The position numbers and the translations under genes were made by a program. The notes below the pieces were generated by a model. It was not told the DNA's origin and searched no databases. It saw only the letters and a program-made list of their open reading frames with translations. This document shows positions 28,455-37,491 of a stretch of 64,000 nt of DNA, one piece after another. The stretch's first letter is position 1. Each line of letters opens with the position of its first letter. Source of the stretch: Liquorilactobacillus hordei DSM 19519 (lineage in GTDB: Bacteria > Bacillota > Bacilli > Lactobacillales > Lactobacillaceae); the NCBI RefSeq assembly GCF_019443985.1, contig NZ_CP049303.1, positions 558,001 through 622,000 on the forward strand. The letters are read 5' to 3'.

Positions 28455-29324
28455 ATGGAATATACATGGATAAATAGTGAAAGTGATCAAACCATCAAAA
28501 AGATTTTATTAGCTAATGGCATAAGCCAGCGCCTTTTGAGCCAAATTCGACGTGGCGAAGGTGATCTATTAGTTGGAGAGAAATATCGCAAATTGACAAC
28601 GATGGTAGCTCATGGTCAGGCAGTAACACTAAGGCTACCAGATGAAAACAATGAAGAAATTGCAATCGCTCATGGAACTCTTACGATATTATACGAAGAT
28701 TCGAATTGGTTAATTGTTGATAAAAAAGCGGGTATGACGACAGTCCCTGGACCGAGTAATCGAGAGACAACACTTGTTAATTATGTAAAAGGATACCTTT
28801 TTGATTCTGGTGCAACTGACTTAGTACCACATATTATTACTAGACTTGATCGTTTTACGAGTGGAATTGTTTTAATTGCTAAGAATAGGATTGCTCAAGG
28901 GATGATTGAAAAGGTTGAATATAAGAATTTCGAAAAATATTATTTAGCAGTCGTTGAGGGTGATCTGCCATCAGAGCATGCGCTTATTAATAAACCGATT
29001 GGGAAAAGAGACGCAAATATCCGTAGAGAAGTTATGGCCACAGGGCAATCAGCAGTTACGGAATATTGGGTAAAGAAACGATTAGGCAATAATTCATTAG
29101 TACTGGTTAAACTTCATACTGGAAGAACTCACCAGATTAGGGTGCATTTTAGTGAAATCGGATTTCCTTTGCTTGGGGATAAGTTGTATGACGGTAATAT
29201 AGAAAAAATAGCAAGACAGGCGTTGCATGCATTTAAATTAAAATTTTTAGATCCTTTCACAAAAAAATATATTGAAGTTGAATGTGGTTTACCTGAAGAT
29301 ATGCAGTGTCTTTTAGAAAAATAG
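28455..29324 (+). CDS. RluA-family pseudouridine synthase
   Basis: RNA-modifying enzyme of 289 residues that isomerises uridine in rRNA or tRNA. An S4-like N-terminal region (about 14-60, LLANGISQRLLSQIRRGEGDLL) precedes the catalytic domain. The catalytic Asp is D132 in HIITRLDRFTSG, and the C-terminal motif LHTGRTHQIRVH is intact. The target site cannot be read from the sequence (RluD/YlyB/YjbO-like). Confidence 0.93.
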   Translation: MEYTWINSESDQTIKKILLANGISQRLLSQIRRGEGDLLVGEKYRKLTTMVAHGQAVTLRLPDENNEEIAIAHGTLTILYEDSNWLIVDKKAGMTTVPGPSNRETTLVNYVKGYLFDSGATDLVPHIITRLDRFTSGIVLIAKNRIAQGMIEKVEYKNFEKYYLAVVEGDLPSEHALINKPIGKRDANIRREVMATGQSAVTEYWVKKRLGNNSLVLVKLHTGRTHQIRVHFSEIGFPLLGDKLYDGNIEKIARQALHAFKLKFLDPFTKKYIEVECGLPEDMQCLLEK

Positions 29325-29355
29325 TTGAATCAAGCAAAAGGATAGTTATATTATT

Positions 29356-29384
29356 TTGGCAGAGCAATTTTTTTTTGCTATAAT
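29356..29384 (+). promoter_or_regulatory. Promoter of the DtxR/MntR-like gene
   Basis: TTGGCA (29356-29361), 17-nt spacer, TATAAT (29379-29384). Near-consensus vegetative promoter, 49 nt before the gene start. Confidence 0.8.
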
Positions 29385-29432
29385 ATAATGCGAGTGTACT
29401 AAATATTGAAGGTGCTAAAGGAGTGGAACTGT

Positions 29433-30080
29433 TTGACACCAAAAAAAGAAGACTATTTGAAAATCATTTTTGAATTGGGTGGAACACAAAAGAAAGTCTC
29501 AAACAAGCAGATTTCATTAAGCCTGAATGTTGCGGCTGGATCTGTCACCGAAATGGTGGCAAAGTTAGTTAAAGACGGCCTAGCTGTGCATACGCCTTAT
29601 GCAGGAATTTCTTTAACCAAAGAAGGAATTAAAGTTGCAGAGGAACTAGTCAGAAGACATCGACTATGGGAGACTTTTCTTGTCTCTGCGTTAGGTTACA
29701 AATTGCAAGATGTTCATAGTGATGCCGAGGTTCTCGAACATATTGCAAGTGAAAACTTGATGGAACATTTGGATGAATTTCTAAATCATCCTACACACTG
29801 CCCACATGGTGGGGTAATTCCAAATAAAAATGGCGATTATCAAGAAGATGGTCATAATGTTTTAGCTGATGCAAAAGATGGCGAAGTGGTAAAAGTTGAC
29901 CGTTTCATTGATAATCACGATTTATTAACTTACTTAGATGATATCGAATTGCAAATTGGCGATGAACTTAAAATAATAGGTCATTCTCCTTTTGAAGGGC
30001 CTATTAAAATTATGATTAAAGAAACAGGCCAAGAGATGAGTGTGAGTTTTAAAGCAGCACACTACATTTTTGTAAAATAG
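29433..30080 (+). CDS. Metal-dependent DtxR/MntR-family repressor (SloR/ScaR-like)
   Basis: Regulator of 215 residues with three parts: winged HTH (1-62; KKEDYLKIIFEL, VAAGSVTEMVAKLVKDG), metal-binding dimerisation domain (63-140; RRHRLWETFLV, HSDAEVLEHIASENLMEHLDEFLNHPTHCPHG) and a C-terminal FeoA/SH3-like domain. The length and the third domain fit streptococcal SloR/ScaR-type Mn2+ regulators rather than short MntR. Start: TTG at 29433, 9 nt behind AAAGGAG, giving MTPKKEDYL; the upstream frame does not belong. No metal transporter gene is adjacent. Confidence 0.9.
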   Translation: MTPKKEDYLKIIFELGGTQKKVSNKQISLSLNVAAGSVTEMVAKLVKDGLAVHTPYAGISLTKEGIKVAEELVRRHRLWETFLVSALGYKLQDVHSDAEVLEHIASENLMEHLDEFLNHPTHCPHGGVIPNKNGDYQEDGHNVLADAKDGEVVKVDRFIDNHDLLTYLDDIELQIGDELKIIGHSPFEGPIKIMIKETGQEMSVSFKAAHYIFVK

Positions 30081-30117
30081 TAGGTGAAGAACACTATCTT
30101 TTTTTAGGATGCCATGG

Positions 30118-30247
30118 TATACTAAGGGTGTATTTTTGTATGGGTTACCGTGGTTAGAATGTTTCAAATAACTTTCCCCATTTGTGCCGATCAAGAATTA
30201 CAACTATTATTAGATAGTGCCAGATAGGCACAAGGAGGAGTTTATTC
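30118..30247 (+). promoter_or_regulatory. Promoter and long 5' leader of the cold shock gene
   Basis: An extended -10 (TGGTATACT; TATACT at 30118-30123) with a weak -35 starts a leader of about 115 nt. TTGTGCC (30182-30188) is perfectly complementary to GGCACAA (30227-30233), whose end overlaps the AAGGAGGAG ribosome site (30232-30240). Such a stem could modulate translation with temperature (inference). Confidence 0.55.
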
Positions 30248-30448
30248 ATGGAACAAGGTACAGTAAAGTGGTTTAATGCAGACAAAGGTTTTGGTTTTAT
30301 TACTCGCGAAGATGGTAGCGATGTATTCGTTCATTTTTCAGCTATCCAAGGCGACGGTTTCAAAACTTTAGATGAAGGCCAACATGTAACTTTCGACGTT
30401 GAAGAAAGCGACCGTGGACCACAAGCAGTTAACGTTACAAAAGACTAA
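30248..30448 (+). CDS. csp: Cold shock protein, CspA family
   Basis: Single-stranded nucleic acid-binding protein of 66 residues, the standard length. RNP1 (KGFGFI) and RNP2 (VFVHFS) are intact, and the sequence begins [17 protein letters not shown]. It acts as RNA chaperone. Very strong ribosome site AAGGAGGAG 7 nt before the ATG, long structured leader, and a strong terminator. Codon use is of a highly expressed gene. Confidence 0.96.
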   Translation: MEQGTVKWFNADKGFGFITREDGSDVFVHFSAIQGDGFKTLDEGQHVTFDVEESDRGPQAVNVTKD

Positions 30449-30464
30449 TTTAAAGTCAAAAAAC

Positions 30465-30503
30465 GACCGAAGTGAGACAGCTGTCTCGCTTCGGCTTTTT
30501 TTA
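30465..30503 (+). terminator. Intrinsic terminator of the csp gene
   Basis: CCGAAGTGAGACAG (30467-30480) and CTGTCTCGCTTCGG (30481-30494) form a perfect inverted repeat followed by TTTTTTT. Confidence 0.92.
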
Positions 30504-30514
30504 TTAGGAGAGAG

Positions 30515-31684
30515 ATGAAAAAATTAAAATTAAGATGGCTACTAGTAGGAAACTTGATTTCAAGTACTGGAACGAGTTTTATTTGGCCACTCACAACCGT
30601 ATATATGCATGACTATTTAGGGAAATCATTAGCACTTGCAGGAACTGTCTTATTTATAGAGTCATTAATTATGATTGGCGGAAGTTATATTGGTGGTTAT
30701 CTCTACGACCAAGGCAGTGGGCGAAAATGGATGTTACTCGCAATCGCAATTTCAATTACTGCACTGTTGTTATTGGTCTTTTTTAATAAATGGCCAGCAT
30801 ATCCAATATTATTAATCATTAACGGATTTGCCGGAGCAATTGCCAATACAATTATTAATGCTTTGGCAGCATCTATTAAGAACCACGAAGCGAGTTATGT
30901 ATTTAACATGATGTATTTTATGGCGAACATAGGGGTTGTGTTAGGAACATTAATTGTAGGACTTGTTGTCAAATTAGATATTAGGTATATATTTGTGGTT
31001 ACTTTTTTGTTATACGTAATCTTTTTTATAATTGCTTTGACAAAATATGTATTTGAAAATGTGCAGACAAAAAAGAATGAAACACATATAAAAAAAGAAA
31101 TACTTCAAAAGACGACAAAAAGTAGTATTTTCATAATTAGTGGAATTTTACTAACATATTTAATGATTCAGATGGGTTATGCGCAGTGGCAGTCGAATCT
31201 TTCTGTTTATATGCAGTCGCTAGGAATAGGATTAAACAAATATAGCTATTTATGGACGATTAATGGAATTATCGTGGTAGTTGGTCAGCCAATTATTAGT
31301 TTTCTTGACAGGCGATATGGGATAAACAATGTTAAAAAAGTGTATGTAGGCTATGCACTGTTCGTAGTTGCTTTTGCATCTCTGATTTTTGCCAAAGACT
31401 ACGAACATTTTATGATTTCAATGATAATAGTAACATTTGGTGAAGTAATTGCATTTCCAGTTATCCCAGCAATTGTAGCCAACTTGAGTAGTGATTCTGA
31501 AAGAGGTAAATACCAAGGCTTTGTCAGTATAGCGGCTTCTATGGGGCATGCGGTTGGACCTTTACTAGGAGGAGTGGTAGTTGAGCTTTTTTCATATGAA
31601 CTATTATTTGAGATGATAGTTTTATTGGTATTAACTACTACAATTATTAGTTTAATAATTACGCGGTTTAATTTAAAAAAATAA
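30515..31684 (+). CDS. Major facilitator superfamily transporter
   Basis: Membrane protein of 389 residues with twelve spans. The loop between spans 2 and 3 (GGYLYDQGSGRKWM) is MFS motif A, and a similar loop RRYGINNVKK follows span 8. Resembles DHA1-type multidrug/YttB-like transporters of Lactobacillaceae; the substrate is unknown. TAGGAGAG before the ATG; the promoter is probably upstream of or within the csp terminator region. Confidence 0.88.
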   Translation: MKKLKLRWLLVGNLISSTGTSFIWPLTTVYMHDYLGKSLALAGTVLFIESLIMIGGSYIGGYLYDQGSGRKWMLLAIAISITALLLLVFFNKWPAYPILLIINGFAGAIANTIINALAASIKNHEASYVFNMMYFMANIGVVLGTLIVGLVVKLDIRYIFVVTFLLYVIFFIIALTKYVFENVQTKKNETHIKKEILQKTTKSSIFIISGILLTYLMIQMGYAQWQSNLSVYMQSLGIGLNKYSYLWTINGIIVVVGQPIISFLDRRYGINNVKKVYVGYALFVVAFASLIFAKDYEHFMISMIIVTFGEVIAFPVIPAIVANLSSDSERGKYQGFVSIAASMGHAVGPLLGGVVVELFSYELLFEMIVLLVLTTTIISLIITRFNLKK

Positions 31685-31737
31685 TTGCAATTATCAAAAT
31701 ACTGATGGATAATTTTTCAAAAAAGGTTGTGAGATTT

Positions 31738-32481
31738 ATGACTAAAAACGATCTTATTATTGAAACGATTTTAATGGCAGGGAAGATTATGATTGAAAAT
31801 GGAGCGGATATGGCTCGGGTGGATGACACGCTAACACGGATAGCGCGCAACGCTGGCATTAATAATCCTAAAATATTCGAAACGACAACTGGGATTTTAA
31901 TGTCAATTCCAGAACAATCTTCTGCACAAGTTGAGCCTATTCAAAAAAGAACCATTGATTTGGAAAAAGTTTCCTTGGTCAATGAGAACTCGAGGGCTTT
32001 TCAAGATGGACAAATTTCATTGGAAGAATTTCGAAATAATTTGGTGAAGTTAAATATATCAACACCTTTTTTTTCTTTTTGGTTACAACTAATAGCTGCG
32101 GTGGTTGTAAGTGTGACTTTGATGATTATGTATGGGGGAGTCTGGCAGGATATAATTGCGACCGCTTTTGCAGGCGGATTGGGATATAGTTGTTATTATT
32201 TAATTAATAATCGACTTAAAATTAGATTTGTTAGTGAATTTTTAGCATCGTTTCTGATAGGTGTAATAGCAGTTTTCTTTGTACGGTTACAATGGGGGAC
32301 GCAGATTGGAATGATTACAATTGGTGGTGTAATGCCATTAGTTCCAGGAGTACCAATTACTAACGCTGTCCGTGATGTTTTTGCGGGCCATTTTCTTAGC
32401 GGAATGGCACGTGCGATGGAAGCTCTTTTGAGTGCTTGTGCGATTGGTATGGGAATTGCATTTGTTTTTCGTTTTTTGTGA
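31738..32481 (+). CDS. Threonine/serine exporter, ThrE N-terminal domain protein
   Basis: Membrane protein of 247 residues. A cytosolic N-terminal domain (1-105) with GADMARVDDTLTRIA and the five-span ThrE domain (PF06738-type) follow. Half of the ThrE transporter, which exports threonine and serine in Corynebacterium as a single fused chain; many Firmicutes encode it as two genes. Start at ATG 31738 (behind AAAGG, 11 nt) is preferred to 31705, which lacks a ribosome site. Partner: next gene, 14 nt on. Confidence 0.88.
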   Translation: MTKNDLIIETILMAGKIMIENGADMARVDDTLTRIARNAGINNPKIFETTTGILMSIPEQSSAQVEPIQKRTIDLEKVSLVNENSRAFQDGQISLEEFRNNLVKLNISTPFFSFWLQLIAAVVVSVTLMIMYGGVWQDIIATAFAGGLGYSCYYLINNRLKIRFVSEFLASFLIGVIAVFFVRLQWGTQIGMITIGGVMPLVPGVPITNAVRDVFAGHFLSGMARAMEALLSACAIGMGIAFVFRFL

Positions 32482-32495
32482 GAAGGTGCAAAATA

Positions 32496-32930
32496 ATGAT
32501 GATAGTACAGATAATTTGTAGTTATTTAGCAACAATTGGTTTTGGCATTATTGTTAATATTCCACATAGGGCACTTAATGCATGTGGTTGGGTAGGTGTC
32601 TTGGGGTGGATGACTTACTTGGTGGTTAAAACGGCTGATGGTGGGACGATGCTAGCAAATGCTTTAGCTGCTTTGGCAATTGGGCTTAGTTCGATCTTCA
32701 TGGCTCGGAGGTTGAAAATGCCAATGATTTTGTTTAATATTCCAAGTCTTGTTCCCCTCGTTCCAGGAGGACAGGCGTACAAAGCGGTTCGTAGCTTTGC
32801 TGTTGGCAATGATTTGGCGGCAATTGGGAATCTGGTACAAGTTGCAATGATTGCAGGCGCAATTGCGATGGGTTTTTTCATTTCAGAGTTGGTAGCTAGA
32901 ACATATTTTAGAATTACGATGAAACACTAA
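32496..32930 (+). CDS. Threonine/serine exporter, ThrE C-terminal domain protein (DUF3815)
   Basis: Membrane protein of 144 residues with four or five spans, matching the second ThrE half: NIPHRALNACGWVGVLGW, ARRLKMPMILFNIPSLVPLVPGG. Start at ATG 32496, 9 nt behind AAGG; a longer frame overlaps the previous gene and lacks a site. Together with the previous gene it makes the ten-span exporter. Confidence 0.88.
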   Translation: MMIVQIICSYLATIGFGIIVNIPHRALNACGWVGVLGWMTYLVVKTADGGTMLANALAALAIGLSSIFMARRLKMPMILFNIPSLVPLVPGGQAYKAVRSFAVGNDLAAIGNLVQVAMIAGAIAMGFFISELVARTYFRITMKH

Positions 32931-32945
32931 ATAATAATCTACAGA

Positions 32946-32986
32946 TGGCTGATTCAAAAGTTAAATTTTGATTTGGTCTTTTTTAT
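32946..32986 (+). terminator. Intrinsic terminator
   Basis: Arms GGCTGATTCAAAA and TTTTGATTTGGTC pair with several G-T pairs and one mismatch, followed by TTTTTTATTTT. The hairpin core (TTCAAAAGTTAAATTTTGA) resembles the terminators of the 3'-end repeat family, but the repeat's other parts are absent. Confidence 0.75.
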
Positions 32987-33189
32987 TTTGTAAAGGAAGT
33001 TCATGATATTAACAAATTTAATAGAAGCTTTTATCGGAAAATATTCTAAAATTATTCATAACTTCCAACTAATATTAATGAGGTACAGAAGAATGACTTC
33101 TGAGGCAACCTATGAATAATAGATAAAAAATGGAGGAAGTTACAGGAATACTAATTATTTAATGGAACTTTAAACATGGAGGCGAAAGA

Positions 33190-34614
33190 ATGAATTTTAT
33201 CAAACGAGCTTTTCTCAACATTAAGGAGAAAAAAGGCAGATCAATATTACTTCTGTTAGTAATGTCAGCAATATTATTATTTGTGCTATCTGGAATCATT
33301 ATTCAAAATGCCGCAAAGAGTGCAATCGCAACGGCAAAGGAAAGTTCAAATGCTACAGTTACCTTGACTGCTAATAGAGAGCAAGCGTTTAAGAATATTA
33401 GAAAGAGCAAGTCTAAGTCGACGACGTTGAGCTTGCCAAGCGTCAGCATTGCTACGGCTAAAAAAATAGCCAAATCTAGCTATGTTAAGAGTTACAATGT
33501 CACAAACAGTACGACTGTGAATGCCAAATCATTTACAGCGATAAAAACATCCTCAAGTAGTCAATCAGGACCATCAATGGGTGGAAATAATAAATCACAG
33601 AGTTCCAGCGGGGATATTACCCTTTCTGGTGTTTCAAGTACTTCAACAGTTTTATCAAGCAGCAGTGCTAAGTTAGTTTCTGGACGAGGATTAACAGTTA
33701 GTGATGCGAACACTAACAACGTCGTTATCGAAAAAGAGTTAGCTAAGGATAATAGTTTAAAGGTTGGTTCAACAATTAAGGTTAAAGATACAGATGACAA
33801 AGTTCGTACTTTGAAAGTTGTCGGAATATATAAGGCATCTAGTACTGCAAGTTCTGGTGGAATGGGACAATCTGATCCAGGGAACACAATTTATACATCT
33901 GCACAATATGTTAACAAAGTTAAGGGAACAACTGGAAAAGCTGAATCAGTAACATTTATCATGAATAATCCTGCAAAGGCAAGTGCATTCATCAAGCAAG
34001 CTAAAAAATTGATCAGTACAAGTAAGTTTTCTTTGACAACTGATGACAGCACATATCAGTCATTATTGACACCTTTGAACAATGTTAAATCATTTGCTAA
34101 CAAGATTGTTTGGTTAGTAACCATTGCAGGTACAATTATTCTTGCATTGATTGTTATTTTGATGATTCGTGAGCGAAGATATGAAATCGGCGTTTTGCTT
34201 TCAATGGGTGAAAAAAGATGGAAGGTTATTTCTCAATTCTTTACTGAAATGTTTGTTGTATTAATTTTCTCAACAATTATTGCAGTAATTGGTGGCGGTT
34301 TTGTTGGGAATTACATGTCCAAGGAACTTGTTTCACAATCATCATCTACTACTACAAGCACGATGACTGTTAGCAGCGGTCAAAGCCAAGGTGGAGCACC
34401 AACTCAAGGTGGAATGCCAAATGGTGGTGGAGCTACACAACAAGGACAAAATACTGGAAGTCAGCAAAGTAGTTTGTCTAACTTAGAAGTATCAGTTGAC
34501 CTAATGTCAATACTTGAATTATTCGGCTTTGGATTAGTGATTATCCTGATTGCTATTTTAGCTGGAACAGTTAATGTCTTGCGATTAGAGCCAAAGAAAA
34601 TTTTGATATTATAA
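33190..34614 (+). CDS. MacB/FtsX-type ABC permease with low-complexity extracytoplasmic loops
   Basis: Membrane protein of 474 residues: first span about 17-40, a large extracytoplasmic domain (40-305) and three C-terminal spans (about 308-328, 350-375, 445-468), the MacB layout. LMIRERRYEIGVLLSMGEKRWKV is the FtsX loop. Two low-complexity stretches stand out: Ser/Gly/Gln (about 117-140) and Gly/Gln/Ser (about 395-430, directly in the short loop between the last two spans, which is usually brief). Exports an unknown substrate with the next gene's ATPase. Confidence 0.88.
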   Translation: MNFIKRAFLNIKEKKGRSILLLLVMSAILLFVLSGIIIQNAAKSAIATAKESSNATVTLTANREQAFKNIRKSKSKSTTLSLPSVSIATAKKIAKSSYVKSYNVTNSTTVNAKSFTAIKTSSSSQSGPSMGGNNKSQSSSGDITLSGVSSTSTVLSSSSAKLVSGRGLTVSDANTNNVVIEKELAKDNSLKVGSTIKVKDTDDKVRTLKVVGIYKASSTASSGGMGQSDPGNTIYTSAQYVNKVKGTTGKAESVTFIMNNPAKASAFIKQAKKLISTSKFSLTTDDSTYQSLLTPLNNVKSFANKIVWLVTIAGTIILALIVILMIRERRYEIGVLLSMGEKRWKVISQFFTEMFVVLIFSTIIAVIGGGFVGNYMSKELVSQSSSTTTSTMTVSSGQSQGGAPTQGGMPNGGGATQQGQNTGSQQSSLSNLEVSVDLMSILELFGFGLVIILIAILAGTVNVLRLEPKKILIL

Positions 34615-34625
34615 GGAGGCAGAAT

Positions 34626-35282
34626 ATGATTACAACTAAAAACCTAACATATTGGTATGACGATGTTAATGAAAAACTTTTTGAAGATATTAATTTACAA
34701 TTTGATGCAGGTAACTTATATGCGATAATCGGAAAGAGTGGTTCCGGTAAAACGACCTTCTTGTCATTGATAGCAGGATTAGACACGCCAAAAAGCGGAA
34801 CAATTGAATTTGAAGGCGAAACACTTAAGAAGATTGGGTTGATGAATTATCGGAAGAAATGTGTGTCAATGGTGTTTCAATCGTATAATTTGTTAACGTA
34901 TATGTCGGCATTAGACAATCTACTGTGTGCAATGGCGATTACCGAGGCAAAACATGCTGGTGACAAGAAGTATGCTTTGGACTTGTTGGATAAGATTGGC
35001 ATTGATGAGGATAATGCGAAACGAAAAGTGACAAAGTTATCAGGTGGTCAGCAACAAAGAGTCGCGATTGCTCGTACAATGTGTTGTGATTCGAAGTTCG
35101 TAGTAGCAGATGAACCAACAGGAAACCTCGATGAGAATAGTACAAATGATGTGTTGGACTTGTTCAAACAAATTGCGCATGAACAAAACAAATGTGTAGT
35201 TATAGTAACTCATGAATTTGATGTTGCCCAAAAATGTGACTCAATTATCGAGCTTCGTCAAAAGAAGTTTGAACAAGTTTAG
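34626..35282 (+). CDS. MacB-type ABC transporter ATP-binding protein
   Basis: ATPase of 218 residues of the LolD/MacB/BceA class: Walker A GKSGSGKTT, Q-loop VFQSYNLL, signature LSGGQQQR, Walker B FVVADEPTGNLD, switch His VTHEFD. AAGGAGG is 7 nt before the ATG. Partner of the preceding permease (11-nt gap). No regulator lies in the pair. Confidence 0.93.
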   Translation: MITTKNLTYWYDDVNEKLFEDINLQFDAGNLYAIIGKSGSGKTTFLSLIAGLDTPKSGTIEFEGETLKKIGLMNYRKKCVSMVFQSYNLLTYMSALDNLLCAMAITEAKHAGDKKYALDLLDKIGIDEDNAKRKVTKLSGGQQQRVAIARTMCCDSKFVVADEPTGNLDENSTNDVLDLFKQIAHEQNKCVVIVTHEFDVAQKCDSIIELRQKKFEQV

Positions 35283-35315
35283 AGTTTTCTTTATGAAACA
35301 CGCTTATTTACAATA

Positions 35316-35429
35316 ACAAAAGGACTGAATCAAAATTTATTTTGACTCGGTCCTTTTGTTTTGAGCTAAACATATGTTACAAGCAAGAATTTTGGTATCT
35401 GATTTCAAATTTTAGCGACTTGTGACACA
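35316..35429 (-). repeat. 3'-end repeat element, copy 3 (includes bidirectional terminator 35316-35359)
   Basis: On the minus strand, behind the LCP gene: GTGTCACAAGTCGC (head, about 35428-35415), AAATTTGAAATC, TTGTAACATATG, and a hairpin with perfect ACAAAAGGAC/GTCCTTTTGT arms and core TCAAAATAAATTTTGA. T-rich on both sides, so it also ends the MacB-type operon from the other strand. Confidence 0.65.
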
Positions 35430-35449
35430 TTTTCTTTGGTAATGGTTTC

Positions 35450-36490
35450 TTATTTTTCAGTTGTATTTATACTACTTGAATTTAACAAAGTATTGCCGGT
35501 AGTTGCAGATTCAAGATTCAATGAAGAACGAATTAAATTTGTAATTCGCTGTTTTTCAGTTGCTGGAACTGACTCAAAGGAGATACCGGATATTAAGTCG
35601 GCTTCGCCTTGTAAGTGATCTGAGGTCATATTGCGTGTTGTCCCACGATACTTGAGGGCTAGTAGCAGCATATCGTTGAATGTAATATCTGTTTTTAGTT
35701 GTTTTTTAATTTCCTTGAAGAAACGTTCTGTCATAAGAGATTTTAATTTTGTTCCATTCTGGGCAACTTTTGTTAAGACTTGACGCTGCCTTTGTTGTCG
35801 GCCGTAATCTCCTAATGGGTCGGAGTGACGCATTCTGACATATGCAAGGGCAGTACTTCCATTCATCTTGGTTGTTTTGTTTTTAACGAATGAATGCCCA
35901 CCATATGAAAATGTTAAAAGAGGTTTGACTGTGATACCGCCAACGGCATTAACCATGTTTTCAAGGCCACCCATGTTAATGGTTGCATAAAAATCAATTG
36001 GAATATTTAAGTAATTTTGTACAGTCTTAATGGTTGTGCCGGAACCACCATAATCGTATGCCGAATTTAATTTACTAGGATAGTACTTTTTATAACCAGT
36101 TACCGCAACAAGTGCATCTCTGGGAAGACTTACAATTGTCATTTTATTTTTTTGGGGATTCAATGTTAGCACAATCATCGTATCGGTTCGCCCCTTGAAG
36201 TTTCGTCCGACCGCTCCAGTATCTGTACCCATTAACAGAATAGAGATTGGTTTACCTGCTTTGAGTAAGCTTTGCGTATCACGAGCTTTTGTGATATTGC
36301 TGGAACTGTATATCTTGGTTGTCATTTTCTGTGCATCTCTATAAATATGTCCTAAATATAAAAAGAAGGTTCCGAGCAACACGACAATTACGAATATAAG
36401 TGCTGTGAAATATTTATGCTTTCGTGGCTTAGCAACCTGATTTTTTCTGTTTTTTATTTCTGAGCGCTTAAATTCTGGCTCTTTTACCAC
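35450..36490 (-). CDS. LytR-CpsA-Psr (LCP) family protein
   Basis: Membrane-anchored enzyme of 346 residues that transfers teichoic acids or other glycopolymers from lipid carrier to peptidoglycan. Basic N-terminus, one span (about 27-48), then the LCP domain: LLMGTDTG, FKGRTDTMIVLTLNP, VSLPRDALV, NSAYDYGG, VRMRHSDPLGDYGRQQRQ with the conserved pyrophosphate-binding Arg residues. Starts with GTG behind GAGGAG (10 nt). Monocistronic. Confidence 0.92.
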   Translation of the reverse strand: MVKEPEFKRSEIKNRKNQVAKPRKHKYFTALIFVIVVLLGTFFLYLGHIYRDAQKMTTKIYSSSNITKARDTQSLLKAGKPISILLMGTDTGAVGRNFKGRTDTMIVLTLNPQKNKMTIVSLPRDALVAVTGYKKYYPSKLNSAYDYGGSGTTIKTVQNYLNIPIDFYATINMGGLENMVNAVGGITVKPLLTFSYGGHSFVKNKTTKMNGSTALAYVRMRHSDPLGDYGRQQRQRQVLTKVAQNGTKLKSLMTERFFKEIKKQLKTDITFNDMLLLALKYRGTTRNMTSDHLQGEADLISGISFESVPATEKQRITNLIRSSLNLESATTGNTLLNSSSINTTEK

Positions 36491-36782
36491 AATATTTCAT
36501 CTCCTCTGATGAATTAACAGTTATAATTTTAACAGAAAATAGTAATTATGACTAATTAAGAAAACTATAAATAAGATATGTTAATGTTATAGAAATCTAG
36601 ACAGATGTTAGAAGTAATTAATTGTTGATAAAATAAAGTGTAGTTTGTCGAATGTCCCTAGCTATTATGATGTATCTTTAATAAAATTAAAAAAATAAAT
36701 ACTGTATAATAATATTAGATGAAAAAATACGAAATAACTGAAATAGTTATCGTGTGCGTAAAAAAGGTAAGGTGACCAATTA

Positions 36783-37460
36783 ATGAATTGTCAACGTTGT
36801 GGATTTAGTATTAAGGAAAGTGAGCAATATTGTGACCATTGTGGAATGAAACAGGAAATTTTTACAGAAGGATTTGAAGCTAAAAAATGTAAATTTTGTC
36901 AAAAGAATATCCCAGTCAATGCAAACTATTGTCAATACTGTGGAAAAGATCAAGCTTTTATTGATGTTGAAAGCTTTTCAGAAAAAGTAACAGTGGCTGA
37001 AAAAACCGATATGGATAACTTGGATGAAAGTAAGAAAAAGGAACTGTTACTGAATGAAAGTGCAAAGCCCGGAATTTTTACTTCTACAAAATTAATGCTT
37101 AAAGATATGTTTGTGCTGCAAAAAAGAATGGGACGAGCTGATTTTTGGTGGTCGATTGCAGGAATCTTTTTACTATCGCTGATCTTTGGTATGGTAATGG
37201 GGGAGACATTAGTGGTAGTAAATGGATTTAGTCCGTCATCTGTAGAGATAGTTGAGAGAATTGCGATAAGCATGTGGATGACTTTGGTTTATATTTCAAT
37301 TACAACTGCTCAGATAAGGAGACTTCATGACTGTAGCTTACCGGGAATTTTGATACTTATAAAGTTCTTATTTGGATTTGGAGACTTTTTGTTATTTTTA
37401 CTGCTCATTTTACCCCAATCAAAGCGTGATATGAGTTATACTTTTAACAAGAAGCAATAG
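36783..37460 (+). CDS. Double zinc-ribbon protein with DUF805 membrane domain
   Basis: Protein of 225 residues with two N-terminal zinc ribbons (C3-C6-C17-C20 pattern in CQRCGFSI..YCDHCG, and CKFCQKN..YCQYCG), a charged linker (60-105) and a C-terminal DUF805 domain with about three spans: MGRADFWWSIAG at its start and RRLHDCSLPG before the last span, both family marks. The function of DUF805 proteins is unknown; zinc ribbon fusions occur in lactobacilli. A TATAAT at 36705-36710 may belong to its promoter. Confidence 0.85.
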   Translation: MNCQRCGFSIKESEQYCDHCGMKQEIFTEGFEAKKCKFCQKNIPVNANYCQYCGKDQAFIDVESFSEKVTVAEKTDMDNLDESKKKELLLNESAKPGIFTSTKLMLKDMFVLQKRMGRADFWWSIAGIFLLSLIFGMVMGETLVVVNGFSPSSVEIVERIAISMWMTLVYISITTAQIRRLHDCSLPGILILIKFLFGFGDFLLFLLLILPQSKRDMSYTFNKKQ

Positions 37461-37491
37461 ATAAACTATATCCAGTATTGGGGAATTAGGG

